Shown here piece by piece: positions 1-9,168 of a DNA stretch of 64,000 nt. Positions within the stretch are counted from its first letter, which is position 1. The number at the start of each line of letters is the position of its first letter. The stretch covers positions 1-64,000 of the forward strand of contig JAHBWC010000027.1 of the NCBI GenBank assembly GCA_019637225.1, read 5' to 3'. The notes beneath the pieces are model-generated. The model was not told the DNA's origin, did no database searches, and was given only the letters and a program-made list of their open reading frames with translations. This DNA is from Labilithrix sp. Lineage in GTDB: Bacteria; Myxococcota_A; Polyangia; Polyangiales; Polyangiaceae. A program made the translations under genes and the position numbers.

Positions 1-1347
1 GGGCGCGGCGGCCGGAGCCACGACAGGCGCGGCGGCCGGCTCGGGCTCCACGACCGGAGGCGCCGTGACGGGGCTCGCGCCGATCAAGCCGGGCGGCGGA
101 GCGTTCGGGTTCGCGACCGGCGGCTGCGTCGCCGGAGCGCTCACGGGGTTCGCGGTGCTCACGGCGACCGTCGTGGCCGGCTCGACCGCGGCGGGCTGCG
201 CGCCCGCGCCTCGCGACGCGCGCGAGGGATCGACGAACGACGCCGTCGTGTCCGCGACCGAGTCGCTTCCCTGCATCACCGCGACCGCGGCGACGCCGAC
301 GAAGAGACCGCAGGCGAGGAGCGCGACCGCCCAGGACGTCGCCGGGCGACCGGACACCTTGTGCCCCGACGTCACCGTCGTCCCCGGAGGGTCCGCGTGC
401 GGAGCCTGCGGCGTCATGAAGTGCGCGGGCACCGACGCCGACATCGCGACGCCGGGCACGCTCACCGAGGCGCTCGGCACCGCTCCGTAGCCGTGCTGCG
501 CGGGGTATCCGCCGGACGCCGAGGCGGGCGCGAGGACCGCCGTGTGGTAGCTGAGCGCGTTGCTGCTCGGCGGCGGCGCGAAGCTCGCCGGCGGCGGGCG
601 GTGGCTCGGCGGACCCTCGAAGAGCGGCCGGCGGGTCGGCGGGCCCTCGAACGGCGCGTGCGCCTGCACCGGAGCGGGCGTCGGCGGCATCGTGCGATCG
701 TACGCAACGGACTGCTGCTGCAGCCCGAGGAACGGCGTGCGCGGCGAGCCGGCGACGTCCTGGAAGTCCGCGCTGTCCTCGAGCAGATCCGAGGGCGGAC
801 CCGGAATGAGCTGATCGCGACGATTCGAACGCGCCGACTCGAGCGTCGCCTTGATGACGGCCGCCGGGGAGATCGACGCGGGCGCGGACTGCGCGCCGAT
901 GTTCCTCTTCGAACGCTTGACGATCTTCGGAGCGCCGCGGACGACCGTGCGGCCGTCCTCGTCCTCCTCGTCCTCGTCCATCAACTGCTGCGACGACAGC
1001 GCGGGGCGGCTGCCCGGCGGCGGACGCATGCTCGCGGGCGGCGGACGAACGCTCACAGGACGCGAGCGCGACGGCGGCACCGTCGCAGGCCGTCCCGCCG
1101 CGGGCAGCGGGTTCGGCATCGGCAGGTTCGGCCCCGTCACGGATCGCGCGATGAGCGTCGTCATCTCGTCTTCACCCGCCGACTGCGCAGGCGGACGCAT
1201 CGCGGCGGACGACGGAGGCGGAGGCACGCTCCGCTTCACGTGCGAGACGGGCTTGCCCCCTTCGCTGCTCGGCGACTGAACGAGATCTTCTTTCGTGACG
1301 ACCTCATTGTCATCACCTCGTCCAGGGCGCTTCGTGAAGGGCAGCAT
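1..1347 (-). CDS. Disordered Pro/Ser-rich single-pass membrane protein (3' end outside window)
   Basis: The frame stays open for 449 codons from an ATG at 1347 to the left edge, so the C-terminus is missing. A GGAGG lies just upstream of the ATG. The protein begins MLPFTKRPGRGDD. It has a long Pro/Ser/Arg-rich, probably disordered region, an acidic patch (residues about 123-131) followed by GRTVVRGAPK, and two FEGPP repeats near 233 and 243. One hydrophobic helix lies at about 338-358, followed by a Pro/Ala/Val-rich tail. This matches the architecture of the 24698-26548 protein. No enzymatic domain is visible. It sits downstream of a Ser/Thr kinase on the same strand, so it might be a kinase substrate or adaptor (inference). 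Function unknown. Confidence 0.72.
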   Translation of the reverse strand, partial: MLPFTKRPGRGDDNEVVTKEDLVQSPSSEGGKPVSHVKRSVPPPPSSAAMRPPAQSAGEDEMTTLIARSVTGPNLPMPNPLPAAGRPATVPPSRSRPVSVRPPPASMRPPPGSRPALSSQQLMDEDEEDEDGRTVVRGAPKIVKRSKRNIGAQSAPASISPAAVIKATLESARSNRRDQLIPGPPSDLLEDSADFQDVAGSPRTPFLGLQQQSVAYDRTMPPTPAPVQAHAPFEGPPTRRPLFEGPPSHRPPPASFAPPPSSNALSYHTAVLAPASASGGYPAQHGYGAVPSASVSVPGVAMSASVPAHFMTPQAPHADPPGTTVTSGHKVSGRPATSWAVALLACGLFVGVAAVAVMQGSDSVADTTASFVDPSRASRGAGAQPAAVEPATTVAVSTANPVSAPATQPPVANPNAPPPGLIGASPVTAPPVVEPEPAAAPVVAPAAAP

Positions 1348-1697
1348 GATCCTCCGCTGATCCTGTGGGTCACCTGATCCATGCAGACGCTGGACCAGGA
1401 GGGGCCGAGTGTTCTTCGAAAGTAACACGCTCTTCGCCGTTGAAAAACGATTGTTCTTCTGGGCGGTAGGTGCGCGCCGCACATGGTCCAGGGCCGGCCC
1501 ACGGCCAAGGACTGCCCTGGCGCGCCTGGTAACCACCCCGGTCGGGGGGGTCCATTGATCCACCCCATGATCTGCTCTCTTGGGGCCGCTTTTTCGCAAG
1601 CGGCGCTCCGGCCGCCGCTCCTCTCGGGCAGCTCCTTTGGCCAGCTCTCCGCGCAGCTCGCCGGGGCAGCCCGTCCGGGCGTCCGCGGCCGCGCGGC
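1348..1697. other. Intergenic region, about 350 bp
   Basis: I see no convincing gene here. It separates the kinase gene from the disordered membrane protein gene on the same (minus) strand, so it should hold the promoter of the latter. The only clear structure is a 7-bp stem hairpin at 1585-1604. Confidence 0.5.
1585..1604 (-). terminator. Possible hairpin downstream of the kinase gene
   Basis: GCCGCTT and AAGCGGC form a perfect 7-bp stem around a 6-nt loop, about 95 bp past the kinase stop codon. There is no T-run on the minus-strand downstream side, so it is not a textbook intrinsic terminator. Confidence 0.3.
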
Positions 1698-3089
1698 TCA
1701 GCGTGCGAAGACGATCGCGAGCCCGACGCCGACGACGAGCGCGGCGAGGCCGACGGCGACCGCGATGAGCCACGGCGGACGTGACCCGCCGTCGAGCCCG
1801 GGGATGCCCATCGCGGGCTCGTCGTGGTGACCCCCCGCGTGCTTGAGCGCCGGCTGCCCGTGCATGTACGGATGCGCGGGCGCGGGCGCATGAACCTCCG
1901 GCCCACGGGGCGGCTGCGCGTAGCCTTGCGCCTGCGCGGGCGGCGCCATCGGGTTCGTTCCGCTCGGACCGCTCGCCATCGACGGCGCCGCGAACGGATC
2001 GGCCGCGGCCTCGAGCGCGAGAGGCGCGGGCTTGGCCGCCGGCGCGCGCGCGCGCCCCTCGGCGACGAGCCGCGCAAGCTCCGCTTGAGGCATCGTCGCC
2101 CACGCGCGGTGATCGCCCTCGAGCCCGTAGGCGTGTCCGACGGCCGTGGCGAGCTCGCCGACGGACTTCGTGCGGATGTTCGGGTTCTTCGCGAGCGCGA
2201 GCTCCATCACGTCGTCCATCGCCGGGGCGATCGGGAACTTCGCGCCGGCGCTCTTCGTGCTCGGCGGCTCCGGATCCTTGGTGAGGATGGAGAGGAGGAT
2301 CGACGGCCCGTTGTTGCCGGTGAACGGGACGGTCCCGGTCATGCACTCGTAGGTGATCGCCGCGAGCGCGAAGACGTCGGCGCGCGCGTCGAGCGTCTCG
2401 AGCCCCTGCGCCTGCTCCGGCGCCATGTAGTAAGGCGAGCCGATCGTCGTGCCGAGGACGGTGAGCTTCTTCGCGTCCTTGTTCTTGTCCTTGACCGAGC
2501 CGAAGTCGAGGATCTTGACGACGTCGCCCTCGCGCGTGCCGCACAAGAACAGGTTGTCCGGCTTGAGGTCGCGGTGGACGATCTGACGCGCGTGCGCTTC
2601 GTCGAGCCCGATGGCGACGTGGGCGAGCATCCGGATGATCCGCTCGGGCGGGATCATCTTCTCGCGCTTCAGCACGAAGCGGAGCTCCTCGCCGTCGAGG
2701 AACTCCATCACGAGCAGCCAGACGCCCTGCTCCGGGTCGCGCTGAAAGTCGAGCACCTTGACGATGTGATCGTGCGGGAGCGAGCTCGAGATCCCGTACT
2801 CGCGCTTGAAGCGCTCGAGGCTGACCTCGTCCTTCGCGACGTCGGCGTGGAGGACCTTCACCGCGATGCGCGTCTGCGTCTGCTTGTCGATGCCCTCGTA
2901 GACGCGACCCATCCCGCCGTCGGCGACGACGCGCCGGATCTCGTAGCGGCCTCCGAGCTTCGTCCCGAGCCGAGGGTCGTCGCCCGTCGCGATCGGTACC
3001 ATGCTCGCGAACTGCAGCGCGCTCCCGTCCGCGGGGCAGAAGCCCGCGTCGTCGGGGAAGACGCGCATGCATTTGGGGCAGCTCTTCAT
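1698..3089 (-). CDS. Zinc-ribbon Ser/Thr protein kinase, C-terminally membrane anchored
   Basis: 463 aa. An N-terminal zinc-ribbon-like segment (CPKC at 4-7, FCPAD near 17-21, with the fourth Cys absent) precedes a Hanks-type kinase domain. The kinase has Gly-rich loop GGMGRVYEG (58-66), Lys78 in AVKVL, HRDLKPDN (172-179), DFG (195-197) and APEQ (223-226), so it should be catalytically active. A Pro/Ala-rich linker leads to a C-terminal hydrophobic helix (about 440-462), giving a cytoplasmic kinase tethered at its C-terminus. Myxobacteria carry many such kinases. It starts 22 bp after the zinc-ribbon coiled-coil gene ends, so the two may be cotranscribed. Substrate unknown. Confidence 0.93.
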   Translation of the reverse strand: MKSCPKCMRVFPDDAGFCPADGSALQFASMVPIATGDDPRLGTKLGGRYEIRRVVADGGMGRVYEGIDKQTQTRIAVKVLHADVAKDEVSLERFKREYGISSSLPHDHIVKVLDFQRDPEQGVWLLVMEFLDGEELRFVLKREKMIPPERIIRMLAHVAIGLDEAHARQIVHRDLKPDNLFLCGTREGDVVKILDFGSVKDKNKDAKKLTVLGTTIGSPYYMAPEQAQGLETLDARADVFALAAITYECMTGTVPFTGNNGPSILLSILTKDPEPPSTKSAGAKFPIAPAMDDVMELALAKNPNIRTKSVGELATAVGHAYGLEGDHRAWATMPQAELARLVAEGRARAPAAKPAPLALEAAADPFAAPSMASGPSGTNPMAPPAQAQGYAQPPRGPEVHAPAPAHPYMHGQPALKHAGGHHDEPAMGIPGLDGGSRPPWLIAVAVGLAALVVGVGLAIVFAR

Positions 3090-3110
3090 GGAAGCCGGGC
3101 GAGTCGCCCG

Positions 3111-3842
3111 TCAGTCGACCTTCGTGGCTTCTTGGGGGGGAGCGAAGTAGATGATGCGGTTGCACGACGGGCACTGCTCGATGAGCGGCTCGCGGCGCAG
3201 GCGGTGATAGAGCTGCGGAGGAAGCGCCATGTTGCACCGGTTGCAGGTGCCGTCGGCGGTCTGCGCGATCGCCGTGCCGCGACGACCGCGGATCATCTCG
3301 TAGCGCCGGTAGAGCACGGGCGGGATGCGCTTGACGATGACGTCGCGCCCGCCGCCGCGCGTCTCGCGATCGGACTCGAGCTGCGCGACCTTCGCCTGGA
3401 TGTCGCCTTCCTTCGCCGCCAGCTCTTCGCTGAGCGCCTTGTGCTCGGCTTCGGTCGTCTCGACCTGCGCTCGCACCGCCGCGGTGTCGTTGTCGATGCG
3501 CTGGATCTCGTCCTCGCGATCGCGCACCAGCTTGCGGAGCTCCTCGAGCTCACGCTGCGCCGCCTGGCTCTCACGCTCGGTTCGTGAGCGATTCAGCTTC
3601 TCGCGCGAATGCTCGATCTGCTGGGTCATCGTGCGAATGTCGATCTGCAGCTCCTGGCGCTGCTTGTCCGCCGCCCCCACGGTCGCCCGATCCGTCAGCA
3701 GCCGCTCGTCGAGCTGCTTCAGGCTCTCCTTCAGTCCTCCGAGGACACCTCGCTCCTCGGCGAGCTTCTCCTCGAGAGCTTTCACTTCGGCATCCATCGC
3801 CGCCAGCTCTTCCAGCGCGCGGATCTGGTCCACGTTGCTCAA
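3111..3842 (-). CDS. Coiled-coil C4 zinc-ribbon protein (DUF164/CdsZ type)
   Basis: 243 aa. Residues about 5-170 are a continuous Glu/Arg/Leu-rich antiparallel coiled coil. They are followed by a C4 zinc ribbon with CNRC near 200 and CPSC near 225. This matches the zf-RING_7 (formerly DUF164) family, which is widespread and thought to act as an RNA- or protein-binding adaptor. Its exact role is unsettled. It lies directly upstream of the zinc-ribbon kinase on the same strand and downstream of a tRNA gene. The start MSNVDQIRALEEL is the first Met of the conserved region. Confidence 0.88.
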   Translation of the reverse strand: MSNVDQIRALEELAAMDAEVKALEEKLAEERGVLGGLKESLKQLDERLLTDRATVGAADKQRQELQIDIRTMTQQIEHSREKLNRSRTERESQAAQRELEELRKLVRDREDEIQRIDNDTAAVRAQVETTEAEHKALSEELAAKEGDIQAKVAQLESDRETRGGGRDVIVKRIPPVLYRRYEMIRGRRGTAIAQTADGTCNRCNMALPPQLYHRLRREPLIEQCPSCNRIIYFAPPQEATKVD

Positions 3843-3907
3843 CCGTGTGCTCCTTTGTCGTCGCTCGGGCCGCTCGGACGGCCTGCCTTCGTACCGAAAT
3901 GCCCGTG

Positions 3908-3981
3908 TGGGCCCACCTGGATTCGAACCAGGACAAGCCCGGTTATGAGCCGGGAGCTCTGACCGATTGAGCTATGGGCCC
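3908..3981 (-). tRNA. tRNA with CAT anticodon (Ile2 or elongator Met)
   Basis: On the minus strand a 74-nt cloverleaf can be folded. Its acceptor stem GGGCCC/GGGCCC is followed by discriminator A. The D arm is AGCTC...GAGCT, the anticodon arm CCCGG CTCATAA CCGGG, and the T arm CCTGG TTCGAAT CCAGG. The anticodon is CAT. CCA is not encoded. The sequence cannot be divided between tRNA-Ile2 (lysidine-modified) and elongator tRNA-Met by eye, although the GC-rich acceptor is compatible with Ile2. Confidence 0.93.
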
Positions 3982-4122
3982 TTCTCGCTCGATGCGGTCG
4001 CGCTATCGCGTCCGCCGACTTCGCTCGTCGTCGAGTCACGGCGAAAAACCTAGTCGAACCCGCGGCGCGGGGGAAGAGGCACGTGGCGTGCCTGATGGTC
4101 TTCCCGCGTTTGCTCGGGCGGA

Positions 4123-5484
4123 TCACGGAGCCGGTGGTCTCGAACGCGGCGCCGTGGTCGGCTCCGAGCCGGTCGGACAGACGAAGCGTCGCAGCTCGGG
4201 CCTCCGGCGTTGCGGCGCCTCGCCCTCGCCCTCCGACGCTCCAACGAGCGCGTAGAGCACGTCGGGCGGATGGGCGGCGAGCACGCGCGCCCCGTCGAGC
4301 GACGGCTCCGTCGCCGCTCGGCCCGACGCGACGAGCCCCGCCGCGAGAGGCGTCATGTGCACGCGCTCCGACGTGTCGGTCCACGCGAGCCAGCGCGCGG
4401 CGTCGCCCGGCGAGCTCGTCGGAACGATCTCCGCGAGCGCCTGCCCGACGCCGCCGTCGACGACGTCGGACGACTCGACCCTGTCGCCGCTGACGAGGTG
4501 CCGCACGATGCGCGCGCCGGCGCCGTCCGCCGCGGCCGCCTCGTCTTGAACCATCACCACGAGGTCGGCCCCGCTCGCCGCGAGCTCGAACGACGCCGCC
4601 CTCCCCTTCTCGGACGCGACGCGCCGCACGGGCCCCGCCGCTTCGCCCTTCGCGTCGAGCGCGACGATCTCGACCCAGCGAAACGCGCGCGTCTCGCCGG
4701 GCGCTTCGACCGCGTACGCCGATTCTTCGGAGCGACGCGCGAGCCACCCCAGCCAGAACCCGCCGCCGGGTCGCGCGAGGAGCCGCGGCGACTCGGCGTC
4801 CGACGACTCGGGCGACGCCACGCGGCGCGCCTCGGAGCCGAGCGCCTGCACCTTCACGAACCCGCGCCCTTCGTATGCGGGGGCCCCGCCGTCGCGGTCC
4901 ACCTTGAGCGGCGCGTCCTCGTCCCACGCGGCGAGGCCGGCGCCGGCCTCGTTCCACGCGACGTCGAACGCCGTCGACTCGTCGGCCTGCTGGAGCACGG
5001 TGGCCTCGAGCTTCCCGAGCGCGGTCGGCTCGAGCCGCGCGACGCGGAGCTCGCGGTGCTTCGCGCCGGCGTCGCTCGGGTGACGCGCGAAGAACGAGAC
5101 GTACGCCGTCGTCCCGTTCCATCGCGGCGAGGGGGGCGGATCGTCGCCGAGCGGAGGTCCGACGTCGACGACGCTCGACTTCGCGAGGTCGAGCGACGCG
5201 CGCACGACCGAGGCGACGCGCTTTCCGCCGTCGACGCGGATCACGCCGACGAGGAGGCCCGCCGCGCCGATCGCGACGTCGCCGACGGTGACGTCCTCGC
5301 CCGGGATGGCGAGGCGCTCGGCCTCACCGCGGCAGCGCGGCAGGAGCTCCGCGACGACGGGAGACGGCGAAGCCGACGACGCCGAGGACGAAGGCGCTCC
5401 CCCGCCCGCGTCGCCTTTGCCGCAGGACCCGCAAGCCGCGAGTCCCGTGCAGAGTACAGCTATTCCGAGGCCCGCCCTCGACAT
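4123..5484 (-). CDS. Predicted lipoprotein of unknown function
   Basis: 453 aa from the ATG at 5484. The N-terminus MSRAGLGIAVLCTGLAACG is a lipoprotein signal with a Leu-Ala-Ala-Cys lipobox. The mature part starts with an Ala/Ser/Pro linker. It then has several blocks of alternating strands (for example AYVSFFARHPSD, GGGFWLGWLARRS, RWLAWTDTSERVHM) spaced like blades of a beta-propeller. Longer in-frame upstream extensions read as low-complexity shadow of the neighbouring gene and lack a signal peptide. It starts 4 bp after the stop of the methyltransferase/MTHFR gene and is probably cotranscribed with it. Envelope location is likely; ligand unknown. Confidence 0.8.
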   Translation of the reverse strand: MSRAGLGIAVLCTGLAACGSCGKGDAGGGAPSSSASSASPSPVVAELLPRCRGEAERLAIPGEDVTVGDVAIGAAGLLVGVIRVDGGKRVASVVRASLDLAKSSVVDVGPPLGDDPPPSPRWNGTTAYVSFFARHPSDAGAKHRELRVARLEPTALGKLEATVLQQADESTAFDVAWNEAGAGLAAWDEDAPLKVDRDGGAPAYEGRGFVKVQALGSEARRVASPESSDAESPRLLARPGGGFWLGWLARRSEESAYAVEAPGETRAFRWVEIVALDAKGEAAGPVRRVASEKGRAASFELAASGADLVVMVQDEAAAADGAGARIVRHLVSGDRVESSDVVDGGVGQALAEIVPTSSPGDAARWLAWTDTSERVHMTPLAAGLVASGRAATEPSLDGARVLAAHPPDVLYALVGASEGEGEAPQRRRPELRRFVCPTGSEPTTAPRSRPPAP

Positions 5485-5488
5485 CGGC

Positions 5489-7450
5489 TCAGGCCTTCGC
5501 CGCGAGGGTCCGAGGCGGCTCCGCGGCGGGCCGCGCCTCTTCGGAGAGGAAACCGTCGACGACCTCGAGCGCGAGCTCGTAGCGCTCGAGCGGCGGCATG
5601 ACGTAGGCGCCGGCGACGCGCGAGCGCACGGCGGCGAGCATCTCGCGGGCGATCGCGACGCCTTCCTTGCGCGCGGCTGCGCCGGTGCCGGCCTTGCGCA
5701 TGCGCTCACGCACGGCGTCGGGGACCTGCATGCCGGGGACCTCGTTGTGGAGGAACTCGGCGTTGCGGTAGCTCGCGAGCGGCAGGAGGCCGACGAGGAC
5801 CGGCAAGCCGAGCGGCGCGATGTCGTCGAGGAACTTCTCGAGCACGACGGGATCGTAGACCGGCTGGGTCATGACGATCTCGGCGCCGGCCTGCTTCTTC
5901 TGCGTGAGGCGCGCGAGCTCGCGCTCGTAGTTGAGCGCGGCCGGCTCGGCGCCCGTCGCGAGGACGAACCGCGTCGCGCCGCCGAGCGGCTTGCCGCCGG
6001 GATCGATGCCGTGGTTCAAGCGCGCGGCGAGCTTGAGGATGCCGATCGAGTCGAGGTCGTAGACCGCGGACGCGTCGGGAAAATCGCCCATCTTCGGCGG
6101 ATCGCCCGTGATGATGACGAGGTTCTTCACGCCGAGCTCGTGCGCCCCGAGCAGGTGCGCGAGCGTCCCGAGGAGGTTCCGGTCGCGGCCGCAGACGTGG
6201 AGGATCGTCTCCATCCCGCACTGCTCCTGGACGCGCATCGCCATCGCGAGGTTGCCCATCCGCGACTGGGCGCGCGCGCCGTCGGCGATGTTGATGACGT
6301 CGACGCCGCCGGACTTCAGCATCTTCGCCGCGCCGATGGCCTTCGCGAGGTCGAGGCCGACGGGCGGGTTCACCTCGACGGAGACGACGAACTGCCCGCG
6401 GGCGATCTTCGCGGCGAGGTCGCTCCGCTCGGCGAAGGGCGCGGAGCTCGCCGAGTGCGGCGCGTTCGGCGGAGTCGCCGACCACGCCTCGAAGGTGTCG
6501 CGCGGCCGGAGGTCGGAGCTGTCGGCGGCGTCGCCGCCGGCGCGCCCCGGCTCGTCGGTCGCGCTCCGCTCCGCGGCGCTCGCCATCCGCGCGGCCGCCG
6601 CGATCCGCCGGACGTGGTCCGGCGTCGTGCCGCAGCAGCCGCCGACGAGCTTCACGCCGAGCTTGAACATGCGGCGCGCGTAGACGCCGAAGTACTCCGA
6701 CGTCGACACGTAGACGAGCCGCTCGTCGACGCGACGCGGGAGGCCCGCGTTCGGGACGGCCCAGACCGGCAGGCCGAGCTCGAGCATCGGCGTGATGGCC
6801 TCGAGGACGTTCATCGGGCCGTCGCAGCAGTTCACGCCGACGACGCTCGCGCCCCACTCGCGCATGAGCCGGCTGATCTCGGCGGAGGTCGTGCCGTCGG
6901 CCATGCGGCTCCGCTCGTCGACGGACGCCGAGGCGATGACGGGGATCTTCCCGCCCGCGGCGGCGACCGCGCCCTCGATGGCGATGCGGAGCTCGTTGGT
7001 CTGACGGAACGTCTCGACGAGGATGCCGTCGACGCCCGAGCCGACGAGCACCCTCGCCTGCTCGTGGAGCGCCGCGCGGACCTTCGACAGATCGTCCGGC
7101 AGCGCCTCGCCGAGGAAGTAGCCCGACGGTCCGATCGCGCCGACCACGAACGCCTTGGCGCCGGCGGCGTCGCGGGCGACCGCGACGGCCGCCTCGTTCA
7201 GCTCGGTGACCTTCGCGGCGAGGCCGTACTTCTCGAGGCGCATGGCGTTCGAGCCGAACGTGTTGGTCTCGAGCACCTGCGCGCCCGCGCGCACGTAGTC
7301 CTCGTGGACCTTGCGAATGAGCTCCGGCTTCGAGACGCAGAGCTCCTCGAGGCACGCGTTGTGGAGGATGCCGCGCTCGAAGAGCTGCGAGCCCATCGCG
7401 CCGTCGACGACGAGCGGACCTCCGGCGAGGGCTTCGAGCAACGTTGCCAT
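5489..7450 (-). CDS. Bifunctional homocysteine S-methyltransferase / 5,10-methylenetetrahydrofolate reductase
   Basis: 653 aa from MATLLEALAGG. Residues 1-300 are a betaine-homocysteine-type methyltransferase barrel with DGAMGSQL, ETNTFGSN and zinc-ligand cysteines in GVNCCDGP (Cys208) and GGCCGTTPDH (272-273). After an acidic/Ala linker, residues about 345-650 are a MTHFR barrel (FVVSVEVNPP, NLVIITGDPP, IVMTQPVYD). The same fusion order is known from Bacillus YitJ. It should make methyl-THF from methylene-THF and methylate homocysteine without a B12 domain. The Met at 7450 is preferred because the upstream extension is low-complexity and crosses the divergent promoter region. Confidence 0.93.
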   Translation of the reverse strand: MATLLEALAGGPLVVDGAMGSQLFERGILHNACLEELCVSKPELIRKVHEDYVRAGAQVLETNTFGSNAMRLEKYGLAAKVTELNEAAVAVARDAAGAKAFVVGAIGPSGYFLGEALPDDLSKVRAALHEQARVLVGSGVDGILVETFRQTNELRIAIEGAVAAAGGKIPVIASASVDERSRMADGTTSAEISRLMREWGASVVGVNCCDGPMNVLEAITPMLELGLPVWAVPNAGLPRRVDERLVYVSTSEYFGVYARRMFKLGVKLVGGCCGTTPDHVRRIAAAARMASAAERSATDEPGRAGGDAADSSDLRPRDTFEAWSATPPNAPHSASSAPFAERSDLAAKIARGQFVVSVEVNPPVGLDLAKAIGAAKMLKSGGVDVINIADGARAQSRMGNLAMAMRVQEQCGMETILHVCGRDRNLLGTLAHLLGAHELGVKNLVIITGDPPKMGDFPDASAVYDLDSIGILKLAARLNHGIDPGGKPLGGATRFVLATGAEPAALNYERELARLTQKKQAGAEIVMTQPVYDPVVLEKFLDDIAPLGLPVLVGLLPLASYRNAEFLHNEVPGMQVPDAVRERMRKAGTGAAARKEGVAIAREMLAAVRSRVAGAYVMPPLERYELALEVVDGFLSEEARPAAEPPRTLAAKA

Positions 7451-7575
7451 GGTGCGGGGAGTAGCGCGCCCTACGAGAGGAACGCAAGCGGGGATCCGAG
7501 CGAGGTCCCTCGAGCCGGCCCGGCGGGGCTCCTGTCGATGCGGGCCGCGCGCGCCCCGTATATAGTCGGCAGCGG

Positions 7576-9168
7576 ATGGCCGACTCACCGCCCCTGGCCG
7601 AGCTCACCCGCGCGCTGCCCGACGTCCGCTCGAGCAGCGATCCGGCCGATCGCGTCGCCTACGCGCGCGACCTCTGGCCACGTCACCACCTCGCGGTGCG
7701 CGCGGGCAACGTCGCCGAGCATCGCCCGGCCGGCGTCGTCTGGCCCACGTCGACCGAAGAGGTCGCGCGCGTCGTCCGCTGGGCGCACGACACGGGCACG
7801 CCCGTCGTCCCCTTCGGCGCGGGCAGCGGCGTCTGCGCAGGCGTGCTCCCGAACGAGCGGATGATCGTCCTCGACCTCAAGCGGATGACCCGCTGGCGCG
7901 AGCTCGACGAGCGCGCCCGGACGCTCGACGTCGAGGCGGGGCACATGGGGCTGCCGCTCGAGGAGGACCTGAACCGGCGCGGCCTCACGCTGGGGCACTT
8001 CCCGTCGTCCATCCTGTGCAGCACCGTCGGCGGCTGGGTCGCCGCGCGGAGCGCCGGCCAGTGCTCCGGCAAGTACGGCAAGATCGAGGACATGGTGCTC
8101 GCGCTCGAGTGCGTGACCGGCACCGGCCAGATCGTGACCCTGCGGCACCGGACGAGCGGGCCGAACCTCATCCCGCTCGTCGTCGGCAGCGAGGGCACGC
8201 TCGCCGTGGTGACGAGCGCGAAGCTCCGCCTCCACCCGAAGCCAGAGGCGCGCGCCTTCGCGGCGTTCTCGTTCCCGACCACCGAGCACGGCTGGGAGGC
8301 CATGCGCGCGCTCTTCCAGGCCGGGCTCAGGCCCGCCGTCGCGCGCCTCTACGATCCGTTCGACGCGATGCTCGCGCGCCGCGGCGCCGTGAAGAAGGAC
8401 GGCGCGGACTCCGGCGGCACGCCCGGGCTCGGCGCCGCCGCGCTCCGGAGCCTCCTCCGGCGACCCGGCGCGATCAACGAGCTGCTCGAGGGCTCGTTCG
8501 GCAGCGCCGTCTTCGGCGGCTCGCTCCTCGTCTTGATCTTCGAGGGCGACGGGAGCGCGAGCGGCGATCCGGACGCGGACCTCGCGCGCGCGCGCCGGAT
8601 CCTCGAGCCGATGAAGGCCCGCTGGGAGGGCGAAGGACCGGCGCAGAAGTGGCTCCTCCACCGATACTCGGTGAGCTACCGGCAAGCGCCCGTGTTCGCC
8701 GCGGGCCTCTTCTCGGACACGATGGAAGTCGCCGCCCCCTGGTCGAAGCTCAGCGCGCTCTACGACGGCGTGCGGCGCGCGCTCGGCGCCCACGTCTTCG
8801 TCATGGCGCACATGAGCCATGCGTACCCCGACGGCTGCTGCATCTACTTCTCCTTCGCGGGCACCGCCGGACCGCCCGAGCCGGGACGCGAGGGCTGGGA
8901 CGCGCGCTGCGAGGCGACGTACGACCGCGCGTGGCGCGCCGCGCTCGCGGCGGCCGTCGAGGCCGGAGGCACGCTCGCGCACCATCACGGCGCGGGGCGC
9001 TCGAAGGCGCCGCGCCTCTCGACCGAGCTCGGCGACGCGGGCATCGGAGCGGTGAAGGCGCTCATGCGCGCGTTCGATCCGAAGGGGATCCTGAACCCGG
9101 GCAACCTGATGCCCGACGCGCCGTCGCCCTACGTCGACGACGCGCACCCGAAGGCGGTGACCGTATGA
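7576..9168 (+). CDS. Alkylglycerone-phosphate synthase-like FAD-binding oxidase (ether lipid synthesis)
   Basis: 530 aa. An N-terminal FAD-binding type-4 (PCMH) domain (VVPFGAGSGVCAG, FPSSILCSTVGGWVAARSAGQ, VVGSEGTLAVVTSAKLRLHP) is followed by a FAD-oxidase C-terminal domain. That domain carries the AGPS-type signatures MSHAYPDGCCIYFSF and LAHHHGAGRSKAP, and ends FDPKGILNPGNLMP. AGPS enzymes exchange the acyl chain of acyl-DHAP for a fatty alcohol, giving alkyl-DHAP. In Myxococcus an AGPS homologue is needed for iso-branched ether lipids. The gene is divergent from the MTHFR gene (125 bp apart) and overlaps the next gene by ATGA. A D-lactate or glycolate oxidase role is less likely because of the HHHG motif. 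Confidence 0.85.
   Translation: MADSPPLAELTRALPDVRSSSDPADRVAYARDLWPRHHLAVRAGNVAEHRPAGVVWPTSTEEVARVVRWAHDTGTPVVPFGAGSGVCAGVLPNERMIVLDLKRMTRWRELDERARTLDVEAGHMGLPLEEDLNRRGLTLGHFPSSILCSTVGGWVAARSAGQCSGKYGKIEDMVLALECVTGTGQIVTLRHRTSGPNLIPLVVGSEGTLAVVTSAKLRLHPKPEARAFAAFSFPTTEHGWEAMRALFQAGLRPAVARLYDPFDAMLARRGAVKKDGADSGGTPGLGAAALRSLLRRPGAINELLEGSFGSAVFGGSLLVLIFEGDGSASGDPDADLARARRILEPMKARWEGEGPAQKWLLHRYSVSYRQAPVFAAGLFSDTMEVAAPWSKLSALYDGVRRALGAHVFVMAHMSHAYPDGCCIYFSFAGTAGPPEPGREGWDARCEATYDRAWRAALAAAVEAGGTLAHHHGAGRSKAPRLSTELGDAGIGAVKALMRAFDPKGILNPGNLMPDAPSPYVDDAHPKAVTV

Noticed and set aside
361-1377. Long plus-strand Arg-rich reading frame opposite the left-edge protein
   Set aside because: It is a shadow: the composition is almost only Arg/Ala/His, while the minus-strand frame has a start, an acidic-Pro pattern and a membrane helix.
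1824-3587. 587-codon plus-strand frame opposite the kinase and zinc-ribbon genes
   Set aside because: The minus-strand frames contain complete kinase and zinc-ribbon motifs; this frame is Arg/Asp/His-rich with no domain.
4210-7864. Long plus-strand frames through the lipoprotein and MTHFR genes
   Set aside because: Compositional shadows of GC3-rich minus-strand genes.
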